From Magicicada septendecula (taxonomy: Eukaryota > Arthropoda > Insecta > Hemiptera > Cicadidae): 64,000 bases of DNA. Within the stretch, counting starts at the first letter, position 1. Each line of letters begins with the position of its first letter. The stretch is taken from positions 439,026,958 to 439,090,957 of the forward strand of contig CM068372.1 in the NCBI GenBank assembly GCA_034769895.1. The letters run 5' to 3'. The notes beneath the pieces were generated by a model that saw only the letters and a program-made list of their open reading frames with translations, was not told the origin of the DNA and made no database searches. The position numbers and the translations under genes were made by a program. Positions 12,235 to 24,713 of the stretch are shown in pieces.

Positions 12235-14906
12235 CTAACTGCTGATGTCACTTTCACATCCCTGCGTAACTAGTATCTTCTCCGCCTGCTCGTAGTACTT
12301 CTTGATCTGCCGTATGTTGAATTTTCCTCGTACTTTGTTGTTGTTGTCGCAGTCAACAAGTTCGTACGTAGCATCTCTGAGGATTCGGTTAATTTGATAC
12401 GGTCCTGCATAAAGTTCAAAAAATTTATCAATTTTCTTCATTGCAGCGTCCGATTGATAATAGGTCCTTATCAGTACTTTATCGCCGATTGCGAATTTCG
12501 TGATCTTTTTATTTTCATTGCGCGTTTTGCATGGTTCTCTCTTTTTTCTTTATTCTTCACGAATATGTTGCTGTTCGAGCTTCCCTTAATGTCGATAACT
12601 TCCTTATCTAACCATTTTTCCCATGCACGAGTCGGTCTCTTGTCTAAGTGCGCTTCATGAGGGGTTATTTCAATCGTCTCATGGTACACTTCATTTATGC
12701 ATGTTTCAATCGTTCTTATGTACCGTGACCACTTGCTGTGTTGGTCATGTACGAAAATTCGAAATAGATTTCCAAGCTGACGGTTGATCCTTTCGGCTAG
12801 GTTGGCACAAGGATTCCGTATTGTTGTATACTTTGGTTGTATGTTTAAGTCCTTGAGTCGATTGACCCATTTCTTTGAGGTGAATTGAGTCCCGTTATCG
12901 GTCATAATGACCTTTGGTCGTCCAAACTCCTCGCAGTAATCTTTTACTCTTCGTAACGTTGTGGTAGTTGTCGCTTTCCGCAGCGTAAACAACCTGACGA
13001 ATTTTGTAAAATTGTCTACCATTACAAGTAGATGCTTGACACCTAATGCTCCCGTTGGTAGGGGTCCATAGTAGTCTGCACTCACGAGATCTCCTCTTGC
13101 TGAGGGTATCACAGCTCTGGTCCCTCCAAACAGCATCTTGTTGTTAGTGTCCTTGCACTTCTGACACGTATCACATGTTTGAACGTACGCCTTCACTTTC
13201 ATCAGCATCCGATCAAATGTAAAGTGTTCTTGTAACATCTTTATACACCTTTTCGGCCCTAGATGTCCATACATCCGATGTATTTCCGCAATTAAATTAT
13301 TAGACACGTTATTGAGTATGTACAGCTTCCATTCATCTCGCTGCCGTCTATATAATTTATTGTTAACAAACTTATAAAATTTACTTAGTTTATGGTCTAA
13401 ATTCTTGTCCTTGATCTTATCAATAATTATCTTAAGTTTATCGTCATCAAGCTGGTGTCTTCCAATGTCTTTAATGATCTTACCTACATTATGGCTCATC
13501 TTAATGACTAAGTGGTTAATTAAATATTCGTGTGTCTCGTCGTTTTCTGGTTTCGCGTCGGCTGGGTATCTGCTTAAAATATCTGCAACTACATTATCCT
13601 TGCCTTTACAATGGATAATGTCAAATTTGTATTCTTGCACGGCGAGAATCCATCGTGTAATTCGTGAGTTATTTAGGTGACATTTATGCATAAACGTTAA
13701 AGCCTTGTTGTTGGTAATTATTGTCAGTGGTTGGCCAAGGATATACATACGGAATTTCTCTAAACATCGAACGATACTCAAGAGTTCTTTCTCCGTCGTA
13801 TAATAGTTCCGTTCCGCACCTTTAAATGTCTTGCTAGTAAAAGCAGTCACACCAATCTTCCCTTCTTCGTCTAGTTGATAAAGTTGGCCACCATACGCAA
13901 AATTGCTAGCGTCACACTGAATGTACCGTGGAAATCTTAAAATTACAGTATCTACAAACAAATTCTTGACCTTCTGAAAGCAATCACTTAGTTCTTTTGT
14001 CCAAGAAAACTTGCGTCCTTTCTTTAATAATTCATGCAACGGTTGCGTCGTCTCCGCGTACTTACTTGTAAATCGATTATAAAAGTTGGTAAGGCCTAAG
14101 AAACCTTTTAATTGCTTCTGGTTCTTGGGTGTAGGGAAATTCATAATAGCTTTTATCTTGTCGTCGGTTGCTTGGATTCCTCGTGTCGTTAGTCGGTATC
14201 CAAGGTACGAGATCTCTTGCCTAAAGAATTGTGACTTGGCGAGGTTGACGGTTATGTTCGCTTTATTGAGGTTGTTCAATAACGCTTCTAAGTGTTCCAA
14301 GTGTGTTTGGATGTTGTTGGAATAACATAAACAATCATCCACGTAGATTATCGTGTTCTTCTTAATTTCTTCTTCTAGGGCTACATCCAATCCTCGCGTC
14401 AGCGCCGCAGAACTGGTGCTGAGTCCGAATGATGTCACTGTGAATCGGTAGCACCTTCCCTCATACATGAACGCCGTGAAGTCCCTGCATTATGGTTTCA
14501 ATGGAACTTGCCAAAAACTACTGGATAAATCGACTGCTGATAGATACCGCATCTCACTATATCTCGCTAATATCTCGTTTATCGGGGAAACGCCTCCGTA
14601 GTCTGGTATCGTCACACTATTTACTTTCCTTACGTCAAGGCACAGGCGAACCCTTCCATCCTTCTTGATCACCGTGACGATTGGGTTGACGTACGGACTG
14701 GTGCAACGTTCAATCACTCCATGTCGCAGCATCTGGTTGATCTCATCATTCACCTTGTTCTTGTAGGCAAGCGGCACAGGCCAACCCCTTTGAAAGTAAG
14801 GCGTCCTGTCCGTAACTTGAAATTCGTGTGCATACCCTTCTATTCTCCCTGGACATTCCCTGAAGACATTCCTATTCTTTACTAAAATCTCCTTCAAACG
14901 TTCCAA
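12235..14906 (-). pseudogene. Ty3/gypsy pol fragment (RT, RNase H, integrase)
   Basis: A 5'-truncated gypsy-type pol. The first segment (14906-14490) carries the RT start: KKDGRVRLCLDVRKVN and the catalytic Asp of SAVDLSSSFWQVPL. The frame hits a TAA at 14492-14490 but continues in the same frame to a 665-residue segment (14468-12471). That segment has YVDD at residues 42-45, RNase H Asp186 and Glu226, integrase H397, H402, C432 and C435, and an Asp465/Asp524/Glu559 triad. Near 12510-12530 the frame shifts by one base; the following frame (12441-12235) holds a GPY-type module (YAGPYQINRI). Gag and protease are absent. The third RNase H acidic residue is Asn253 (TNN where TDN/TDH is usual; codon 13712-13710). 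It is non-functional through one nonsense codon and one frameshift, but otherwise well preserved. Confidence 0.9.
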
Positions 14907-15056
14907 TACGCTTTATATATATCTAAGCGAAAGTCGTGTTAAAAGGGCCATTAGTTAAGTGCTTCCAGAATAATTTAGAAACAATACCATCGAATCAAGG
15001 ATGCCATCATGAAGAAATAGGCAATAACATCAATGAGGTAAAATAAATAAAATAAA
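14907..15056. other. Truncated edge of the gypsy fragment
   Basis: Gag and protease would be expected here on the minus strand but are absent. In-frame stops begin immediately beyond 14906. Confidence 0.4.
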
Positions 15057-15059
15057 ATG

Positions 15060-15245
15060 GTAGTACGACATCTGAACTCAACTCCACGGAATAAAAATAA
15101 TAAGAACGATGTAAATAAAAATGTACAAAAAATGGCAGTCGAATCTGTTAAATTATATAGAGGAGAGAAATGGGAGTTCCTAAGCGAAAATGTGGAGGAA
15201 ATAAAAGCGATGGAGACTGACTTGAGGAGAAGGAGCTGTTGTATA
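15060..15245 (+). pseudogene. RTE-type LINE reverse transcriptase C-terminal scrap
   Basis: A short frame resembles the stretch after the RT palm in RTE-clade LINEs: VESVKLYRGEKWE (compare the usual 'ES..LYG.E.WE'), then IKAMETDLRRRSC (compare 'I.A.EMD.LRRS'). The rest of the ORF is absent. Its last codons fall inside the adjacent 80-bp tandem repeat, so the repeat arose from LINE coding sequence. Confidence 0.5.
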
Positions 15246-15595
15246 TAAAGGACACATAAGGTTAGAAAGACGGTTAGGTAGCAAACTGGATGGAGATGGA
15301 CTTAAGGAGAAGGAGCTGTTGTATATAAACGACACATGAGATTAGAAAGATGGTTAGGTATCAAATTGGATTGAAATGGACTTGAGGAGAAGGAGCTGTT
15401 GTATATAAAGACACATAAGATTAGAAAGACGGTTAGGTGGCAAATTGGTTGGAGATGGACTTAAGGAGGAGGTGTTGTATGCAAAGGACACATAAGATTA
15501 GAAAGATGGTTAGGCAGCAAATCGGGTGGAGATGGATTTGTGGAGATGGAACTGTTGTATATAAAGGACACAGAAGATTAGAAAGACGGTAGATC
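15211..15595. repeat. 80-bp tandem repeat derived from LINE coding sequence
   Basis: About 4.7 copies beginning TGGAGATGGACTTAAGGAG at 15211, 15291, 15371, 15450 and about 15527, so spacings are 80, 80, 79 and 77. Each contains GCTGTTGTATATAAA (or a close variant) and AGATTAGAAAGACGGTTAGG. As 80 is not a multiple of three, the coding frame changes every unit. Confidence 0.85.
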
Positions 15596-15973
15596 CCTTT
15601 CCTGGTATGATGGATTGAGCAAGCAATGAAAGACAGGTGTGTGCAAGAGGGTGACGGGAAGATGACTCTGATGTCGGGACGCGAGAGTTGACTCATGATT
15701 GTATTCACTCTCTCAGTAGTACGTAATAGTGAAAAACTACTACAGGTTTATAAAATAATTATCCATTGGATTTGCAATGATCAATTGACAAATTATAAGA
15801 ATTCTGCATTTGTATAAAGATTATTACTAGTTTAAAAATGTACGAGGTGTGTTGAAAAAAATAGACGACTTCTGAAAAATCGTGCTGACGAGCACGCGAA
15901 TAGTGGGTCAAGTGGCGCTTACTAGCGGCAATTATCGGAAACAATACCGTTTAAAGCGTCAGGCTACAATTGT

Positions 15974-18620
15974 AGAGTGGAAATGAAATCCGGGCTAAGT
16001 GCCAAAAACTTAATTCCGAGAAAATTAAGAAAAAGTGTTTAAAATGAAAACCAACCATACTTTTGCAGTGGCATTTTTATAATAACTTTTTTATATGTAA
16101 ATAATTATATTTTAGGAAAAAAATAATTTGCAGTCATTTAGGTTTACTTGGGAAAACGTTTTGAAGTTAGAATATTGAGACAAGAGGTATGTCCAAAAAC
16201 CTAGAAATGAAAAGTGGGCTAAGTACCAATTCTAAAACCAAATAACGGGTCAAGTGCAGAGTTAGTAAACATCAGGTTTTGAATTAAATTTGAAGGTACA
16301 ACCAGTGGTGAGTTATAATAAAATTAGATTCGGATTTAAATGAAAATTTTATTTTATTTATTAAATAAAATACAAAAATGAAACTGAAAGAAACAAATCA
16401 CTTTATAGCCTATCAAAATTTAAAAATTGGTCATCCTGCAACAAAATATTAATTTTGTAATCAATCAATTAATTCTTTGTAAAGTCTTTGCTTTCTTCCT
16501 TCAAAAATGGAATCATCTTCTTAAGATATTCTTTCTTCTCCTGTTTTATATTGTTTTTAATTTCCAATGGCTGAAGTATGCTTTAACGTCTTCTATTTTT
16601 ATTTCTTTTTTAAGAACTTTTGTGTTGGTCCATGCTTCCATTTCACTAAAAAAATTTTTAACGCTGATCACACCTGGACTTTCTTTCCTCATTTTAATCC
16701 ACTGGGCTTTAGAAATTTCAAGCTTATTGGTATTTAAACATAATGTAGCTGCATTCTTAAAATCAAAAAAGTCTTCTTTTTGCGTCAGAGTTGCCATAAA
16801 AGGATTTTTGTGGCAAGCTCTAAGAAGTAGTCGAACAATATCTGAGGGAACTTCACACTTTTCCACTCTTTTCCACTCTTTTCCTTTCCTCTATTTGGGA
16901 AAAATCTCGGTCACACGAGAGGTATGAGTGACCAGATACAAGATATTTATGATCGATCTCGTCAAAAATATTATTGCAAAGAAGATAAATCCACAGAAAT
17001 AACAGCATTTGATTCTTATTTTGCCCTACACAGTTGTCACTCCACACTACAAGTTTTTTTTATGAGTAAGTCTGCTTGTCAAGCCCTTCAATAAACAGGA
17101 AGCTACCTCATAACCCCCTCTTCCACTCAAACCTTCGAGCCAGACGAACATAAAACCTTTGTTGTTGTCTCCTACATGCACACCCAAATTGTAACAAGAC
17201 AATTGGCGTAAATAGTACATTTGTGAGTGGCTCAGGGTTGGCAAAGACAAGACTTGTTGCAGGTCAACTGAAATAGTGCAGGTGTTACTGTTCGGGCTTT
17301 GGGATTTTATATGATCTAATTTTATTACAGAGCGAGCTCGTTCCGCCTTTCGATAGTGTAGTTCTAGCGACTTCTTGTTTTCATCCCTATTGCTAGATTC
17401 ATTAAGTATTTTTGATTTCAACAAATCACATGTTCCACAGGTGTCTTGTCGTGGTTTTTGAAATTTTAGTTTGGGGAAATGCTTTTTTACAGTATCTTTA
17501 TAATAACGAGGCTGTATTTCAGTTTCTGGATGGAGTTCTTTAAATGCTAGATACATTCTGTTGTAGTTTAAATCTTCACTTAAGTAATCTCTGTTATTTT
17601 TGGCCCTTGTGTAATGGCTTTTTTGTTTTGGAAAACTATTTACATAATCAATAACAGCTTTCTCATCATCAGGAGAATATTTTCTATTTTTCTTTTTGTT
17701 CCCTCTCCTTTCAACATAAGTTAAACGACATCCCCCCCTTTTTTAGCTTTCACCAAGGTTTCAACAGTCCTTTTGGTAATTCTATGTGTATCCAAAAAGG
17801 TTTTTTTGCATACTTGAACAATTTCACCCTTTCCATTTGGCACAGTGAAATATATTGTGATTGCCGACGGCTTGATTCAGGTTCATCGTAGGTACCATGC
17901 CTTCATCTGTTGATATTAGTGATATTAAGTAGGCCATAAGGTAAGAATATTGTTGAATTTGGTCACCCATATCATAATATTCTTTAAATATTTTCAGTTT
18001 TTTTCATAAGTTATATTCTTGCATTGGTATTTGCACTTGCAGGTGACCTACAAAACAAAAATATTCTATTAGAAGATATGTTCATTTGTGTCACTAAGAA
18101 CCTTTTTGTTTACTAACTCTGCAATAATCTTAATAAGTCTTATTGCTAATCGACTGAATTAAATAACTGGGTTATAGGCCTACCTCGTCTGGTGGCGGCT
18201 GCTTCGCCAACACACTTTGTTTCTTGTTAACATAGGATTTACCTTCACATCGCAATTTCTTCTGAAAATTCTTCTCACTTCCTTCTCCACTTCTACTCCT
18301 TTTTCTCTCATTACAATCCAACAACTCTGTATCACTCATTTTAAGTAATGATTCAGGAGCACACTTCTCAATATCATAGTAAACAATGAAACATAACCTC
18401 AGAACACGTTAGACGACGCTGGGCACTTAGCCCGGGTTTCAATACATAGCTGGTTGGACTTGACCCATGCGCATTCATGTGACTACAATTTGAACCACTA
18501 ACAATAACAATTACAGATAGCACATTTTAAAGCATATTGGGCTTGGCACTTAGCACACATTTAGACACATAACTCAATTTTTGCTTTTTTGGCTCTTAGC
18601 CCGGTTTTCATTTCCACTCT
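15974..18620 (-). mobile_element. 2.65-kb DNA transposon of unassigned superfamily
   Basis: Inverted ends of about 45 bp: AGAGTGGAAATGAAATCCGG on the left, and the right end read on the opposite strand AGAGTGGAAATGAAAACCGG, continuing with GCTAAG(T/A)GCCAAAAA. It is flanked by perfect 8-bp duplications ACAATTGT (15966-15973 and 18621-18628), and the mariner host sequence implies one copy of that octamer before insertion. It carries a minus-strand two-exon transposase relic. The 8-bp target and transposase type do not match mariner. I cannot assign a superfamily with confidence. Confidence 0.8.
16546..18339 (-). pseudogene. Transposase-like protein of the 2.65-kb transposon
   Basis: Exon 1 (18339-18184) encodes 52 residues, basic and ending PPPDE. 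It is followed by a GTAGGC donor, a 136-bp intron and an acceptor TTTTGTTTTGTAG (18050-18048). Exon 2 (from 18047) opens with VTCKCKYQCK, a cysteine-rich start. It later contains VCKKTFLDTHRITKRTVE, SHYTRAKNNRDYL, DTCGTCDLLKSK, CTISVDLQ, LGVHVGDNN, GGYEVASCLLK, WSDNCVGQNKN and SGHSYLSCDRDFSQIE. These recall a transposase-like family common among uncharacterised arthropod proteins, which I recognise but cannot name safely. Asp in ISVDLQ, Asp in WSDNC and Glu in FSQIE could be a DDE triad (inference). Lesions are indels: A-runs near 18015 and 17050, a G-run near 17740, one further shift between them, and a 10-bp duplication near 16865-16885. Confidence 0.75.
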
Positions 18621-18698
18621 ACAATTGTTGGTACACTCCAAGCTGGATTAAACGTGCAAGTTATACTAACCTCTAGTCGGATTTTTACAACAGTGGAA

Positions 18699-19120
18699 AT
18701 GAAATATTTCGAAGAACAACGTGATTGTGTTAAAGTCTGCTTCAAAGTCAGTAAAACATTTAGAGACACGATGAAAATGGTTCACCAAGTATATGGCGAA
18801 GACTATGACCCGAACGAATCAACATATCAATATAACAACGCGCCAGATCACGCATCACTCCTTATCCAGAATTGTCTGGCAAGACATCAGATAACCGTAG
18901 TGCCCCACCCACAGTACTCCCCAGCCTTGGCCTCAGAAGACTTTTCTTGTTTCCAAAACTGAAGACAACCCTGAAAGGACGTCGTTTCCAAACTATATGT
19001 GACATTGCGGGAAGTACGATACGACAGCTCGTGCCATCACCAAAAACGCGTTCCAGGAAACATTCGAAAAATGACATAAACGTTGCGAGAGAGATATATT
19101 GTCAGAGGGGACTACTGTGA
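18699..19120 (+). pseudogene. Mariner transposase remnant
   Basis: Begins MKYFEEQRDCVKVCFK, matching the mariner N-terminus, and proceeds to KMVHQVYGEDY. It then jumps directly to YNNAPDHASLL, the block around the second catalytic Asp, then VVPHPQYSPALASEDF around the third. About 200 residues including the first catalytic Asp are missing. The second Asp of the usual HDNAPAH block reads Asn (YNNAPDH). A frameshift near 18960 precedes a tail (LKTTLKGRRFQ) typical of the mariner C-terminus. Non-functional. Confidence 0.85.
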
Positions 19121-19200
19121 ATCAGACAAGCCTGAATAAAATTTTAATTCATCGTTAAAGTTTTTGTCAAAAAAGTACAGTTTTTTAAACACATATCGTA

Positions 19201-22200
19201 TATTACCTGTCTATAGTGTACGTTCTGTAAATACAACAAAACCACCTTTGAGAGAAAACATCATATCCTCTTTCGTGTAAGGGGCCCAGCCCAGAGACGT
19301 AACTCCGCCTGGCAAATGTCCAGGAGCCCACCTTCTTTCTTTTTACACTGAAAAATTATTCTAACAAAAATTACCAATTTATTTTGCAACAGACAGGCAA
19401 GTAGTCGAACTTTGGGGGTTTTATTACACGTTGGATATAATTATAAGTCAAATTCAATGTCGTTTTTGTGGCTCAAGTGAAGTTGTATCAAAATTCAGTG
19501 CTCTTGAATACTTATATTTTGAAAATTTTAAATGACATTGATTTCCTGCATATAGCTGAAAGGTTTGCAGGCACACACAGCGAAGACATTTCCCCAACAT
19601 TTTCACCTGAGATTTTAAGTATATAACGTGAAAATTGCACTCTCAACAATTTTACGGGGACAAAGTCATGTTGTACCCAGGGAGAAATATAAATTCGTAG
19701 AAAGCGGGGAGAAAATAAAAATAAAACCATAACTACCGATTAGAGCGGTGGTACTATAACGTCTCTCCTGTTAAGACATTATAACACAGGGAACCACCTT
19801 AATTGGTTGCTTTCAATTAAACCGGCTGCCGTTGTTAGTACGAATTACTTACTAACAAATTGGGAAAATATATAGAACAGGAATTTGTCTTAGGGTACGT
19901 AAATTTACTCACTCTCTGGATTTTTAGCAAAATCATCTCTTTATTATGGCTTCTTAAATAATGATTTAAAAATAATGGTTATCTTTTTGTTTTTACGTTA
20001 AAATAAACTTCTGATAGATTCTGCATAAAATGCTCTTATACTCTTTAAAATGTTAGTCTGATGAGAAAACCATACAGTTGTAAATTACATTGAACACCAC
20101 GGACCCTGGGTTTTAACATTATAATATTCTAAAATACTTCAACATTATGCAAACTATTAGAAGAATAGTTTGATCAAATTTCGAATTAACTTTACCTTTA
20201 ACTATCATCAGATTACTATTATTTCGTTACAGTAACTACAAACATTACTATGTTAACATTTACATGATTTTAATGAGTCTTTACAAAATGTACTGTTTTT
20301 GTTGTGGTTGTTAGAAAGATAACGGTTTGGTTTCACCTGGGTATAAGGTGTATCTGCGGCAGGTTCTCTTGCGGATCCTCTTCAGTTGGTTTTCCTGGAC
20401 GTTCTTCGTTGTCGTTCGGGTTCCTCCATTTATTTTGTTGATTCTAATTTGCGATCATGACGAAAGGATTCTGCTACCTGGAGCTCGTCAAGTTGTCGTC
20501 GTTGCTTCACTCCTGACGTTGGTGTTCACTTTTCACATTTTGCTTTTAACTGCACTAAAGTTACCTTTTTATATGGTATGGAACATACCTTACAATTTAA
20601 ACATTTTTATAAAGAGATGTGTCGGCTATGTTAGTTATTTTTAGTTATGTCTCTACATTTCAACTACTTAACTTGTTTTACTTTTCACTTCATTTCAACT
20701 ACATGTGGAGTATGTCACCACGAAACACTTACTTTCTGTGACATCGTTTTTGGTATATATTCATACGTTTACCTTCACGACACACGGTAAATCTGTTACC
20801 TTGTCTGAGATTCTGGCTCGACTGGGGTTGGTTTTGCGGCGGTTAGTAGGGAAGCGGGCGCAGTTCACACGGAGAGAGAAAAGTAGTTCGTACTTTTATT
20901 ATTATTATTTTTAATTAACTACTATTAATAATCCTACCTTTTCTTTATTGAGTTAGGTATTTCATTTATTATTATCACGTCCTTTTATTTAATTAGAATG
21001 ATAATTAATATTCGCTTCAATATAGTGTAATTTTCATGTCCGTTGTAATTAAATTTAAAAGATGATGTTGTGTTGATGATAATATAAGCTATCGTGTAGT
21101 ATGAGACTCCGATGTAATCAAGCCCCTCTGTTTGGACTAGCCAATTTGTAATAAAATAAATAAGATTGATGTGTGAATCTGTAAGTTGTAAGGTGTTTAA
21201 TTGGTATGGCTCTCGACGTCTTACTGGTCTGAAACACTTCCTTAAGTTTCCCAGCTGGTCGATTCCCAATGGTAGCAAGACTGGTCGAGTAGCGTAATGT
21301 CGATGAAGTAATATATATGTTCAGCTTCGCCGAAAGTTTCAAAACAAAATTTATTGTTTTGAAGGAAATTAAAAAAAAAATTATGTTTATAAAAAAAAAT
21401 AATTATTAAAAAAAAATTTTAATTTTCTTAATTAATTAATTAGGATCAATTAATTAATATAGGGCTGTGAAGTTTTAAACAATGTAATGCTCTTCTGAAA
21501 ATTTTTATTAAAGTTTTAGTATATTTTAAATAAGCTATCACCACTCATAAGACTGTCTTCAAACCAATCGATACTTGTTTACCTTTTTATTTTAGGTTAT
21601 CTTCACTTACGGGTGGTAAAGTCCTTGTAGATTATCAATTAGAATTATATTATTAGTAATTAGTATTATTGAAGAAATAAAGAACTATTAAGTATTGAAA
21701 AGTATTAATGTTTTTTATTAAGTAATAGCAATATTGACTCTTATCGATTAGTATCGATTCTCAGGATATCGAAAAAAGTTACAAGTATATGATATAAAAA
21801 TTATATAGGGTTCTTTAAACAGCCAGTTATTACCAAAGTCAGAGAAATCGGGCTAATATTTAAAAAGTATAACGTTACAATCAAATTAATAGTTATTAAT
21901 AAACACAGACATTGAATAATAATTTGTAAATATAATAATTGTTTTCACCAAACAGCTGTGCTGAACAAAGAGAAGGCACTGGGATCGTCAAAGCAAATGG
22001 CCGCCGTCAAGTTGATCAAAATGTTGCTCGTTCCTGCTGCATTCCAAATAATGTATTTTGAAGCAATATTCCTGTTCTTGTGTCTGCAAATCTCTTGTTA
22101 AATGTTGTGTAGTGACTGGTGTAGTGATTCTGGGTTGTATTTAGTATGTCTGTGTAATTATAAGTCAAAACACTTTTCCCAATTCCGACACTAATTTGGT

Positions 22201-24713
22201 TAATGTGTTATATAGTTTTCTGGTGTTTTTCAGAGTAGAAATGTATTGTTTAGTGTTAAATAGTCACAATGTGTTTCTTGATCGTTTTTGTCACAATGTA
22301 TATGTTCTGGAAGGATTTTATAACTCACTTTCGACTTTACAGTAACGTACTGTTCGCCACTGATCTTAAACGTTGCAAGATAGGTTAGATCGTCACAAAA
22401 CTCTCGTTTATGTTATCCGTTCAAATACCAATAATCAACTAACTGTTTCCTTCAGTTTCAATTAAACTCTTAGCCCATATAATATTATTCTTAACATTGT
22501 TCAAATGTTTTTCACATCCTGTGTACACTTTTACATTTTCACTATATGAATGCCTAAACTTTGGTTATTTGTCAATTTTATTCACTAGATGTGATTTAAA
22601 TTAATCTTTCAGTTCATTCAGCTTATTTTCAGATTAAATAATGCCGTTTCATAGTGTTTTCTGTCCAAAAAATAGTAATTTCACTTTCAGTTTGGTATAC
22701 TCTGAGAAGTCAAAACATCAAAATTTACTTCCTGTCATTATATAAATTCAGCCATTTTATCAGTTATATTTAATATTAATAATCCTATATTGTATTAAAG
22801 GGTTCATATTCCCTTATTTTCTGGTAATTAATTGAATTAGTTGTATTCTGAAACATTATTCTGGAATATATGACTCCCATGTCTAAATTTCTGAGTTTGT
22901 TCATTTTCATTTTTATTTATAATTCTGAATATAATTTATTAAAATCTTCCTAAATGGTATGTGCAATTATATGGCATGATCTCAAGTTTATTTTGTCTAA
23001 ACCCCTTTAGTTTATTTGCTTTTAAATGAGTAATTTCTCTGTTTTGATGAAGTTTGGTTTCCATTCTTTTGGCCTATGATTTTTTTACAATTTTTCTTAT
23101 AAAATATTTTACAAACAATATATGATGTGTAATACCCTCTCTGACTTTTACATATAGTATTATAAATTAAACATGTTTTCAAATTACACAAAAACAATTA
23201 GTATTAGTTACAATACAAATAATAGTTAAACAAAATAAAGAATATTTTTTTAAATAAATGGTTGTCTTCTAGTCAGACATTTTGCAACAAAATCCCCATT
23301 TCCAACATGGAAACATGGTTTATAAAAAAGGTTTTGTACTAACTAACATCTTAATTACTCTCTACTATTTACAAGTGGTAACTATTTTTATAGTTCTGAT
23401 GTTAGTTGTTTCAGACCCAAACAAATGGCCTTATATCTAAAACATTTTTAAACATTCTTATACAATATACATAAAAACCTTATATTTATATTCTTATTTC
23501 TAACTATTATTATAAGTAGGATTCTACAGTTTTTATACCGTCTTTTATACATTGTCTTTGGGGAATTGTACCCTGTCATTAACAAATAAATAGTATGAAC
23601 CGTTCAAAAAGCACTATGAAATCTGTTTTTCTTTTTTCATGTAAAACAAAATGTTATTTTAAACAGATTCATGTCTTATGAACAACATATTGTCACAGTA
23701 CACATTTTAAGTCATTGAAAAATGCATATTTCATTGCATCCAATGTTTGTGATTGCCAAGAATGAAACACAAGGTTCATTTTTTATAATACCCAAAACTA
23801 TCACTGGTTCACTTTGCACTTATATATCATGTTAATGCTAAATGGTCGTATAGTCTTATCAACATAATAAATTGGTTAGCGTTTTTCAATGGAGATTTGT
23901 TCCATGGGTACTATATTATTGTTTCATCTTAGTTCACGGGAAACTTTTACTTTATTCACTTCTCTCTCTTAAATTTATATACATGTGGTTTTTATTTCGT
24001 TATACTTTTATTTTTAAATATTTATTTTGGGGATATAGGGATTTGGGTGTCTTTTATAAGAGCATGACATCTTCTTCAGGATGCTGCCTTCTTCTTCTTT
24101 CATCAGTCTTCTTTTCTCCTGCCTTCTGGGACTGGTATCTTCTCCATCTTCTTCTTGATGCCATCAGGTTTCTTGGGATCTTCTCCATCTCCTTCTTTAT
24201 TTCAGAAATACATCACCTGTATTGGTTGATCTTGGCTTATTTTAGGGTTTCTATTCTATTTATTCTCCCTCGTTGTGGGTTTGGTCATATTCTGTACTGC
24301 TTTGTTATTTACTATTTTACCTTCCTGGGTTATACCTTGAAAACCTTTGGTTATGAGACTGGTTTTGGATGACTCATCACTAGTAACTCCTTTTATTTGA
24401 ACTTGTATTTTCTTTATAATAATGATTTCTTTCCACAGTTGCTATGAATTAATCTTTTTATATTAAACTTAATGCTTTCTTCCAAATTTAAATATTATAA
24501 CTTCATTATTCTAATGATCAATTGCCATTCAATATTATGCATACATCTGTCACGCTACACCGTACTAGATTTTTACTAGTTGATACAGGCATTTAGGTAC
24601 AGAGGGGAGGGTGGATTATTTTCTCACATTTTATTTTGAATAACAATTATTTTGTACTATTTAAATTCCTTTTAAATCGTCACAGTACTTCAAAGTAAGA
24701 AATGTTAAAATGT
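19201..24713. other. AT-rich stretch without a recognised gene
   Basis: No coding region I can support. A scrap near 19278-19320 (CAGAGACGTAACTCCGCC) looks like a decayed hAT end. 21360-21450 is a poly-A/T tract with TTAATTAA repeats. A 166-codon frame at 23872-24372 is hydrophobic and low in complexity and matches nothing I know. Confidence 0.4.

Larger units (their letters stand above)
15841..19200 (+). mobile_element. Mariner-like element, interrupted and internally deleted
   Basis: The left end TACGAGGTGTGTTGAAAAAA and the right end read on the opposite strand (TACGATATGTGTTTAAAAAA) form imperfect inverted ends, each flanked by TA as expected for mariner. A 2,647-bp transposon interrupts the element near its left end. 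The remaining mariner sequence resumes at 18629 with the transposase remnant. Confidence 0.75.

Noticed and set aside
16427..16927. 166-codon plus-strand frame
   Set aside because: Antisense shadow of the transposase relic on the minus strand.
20327..20644. 105-codon frame with membrane-like segment
   Set aside because: No homology recognised and the frame is no longer than expected by chance in T-rich DNA.
23872..24372. 166-codon hydrophobic frame
   Set aside because: Phe/Leu/Tyr-rich composition follows from T-rich DNA; no motif or splice context.
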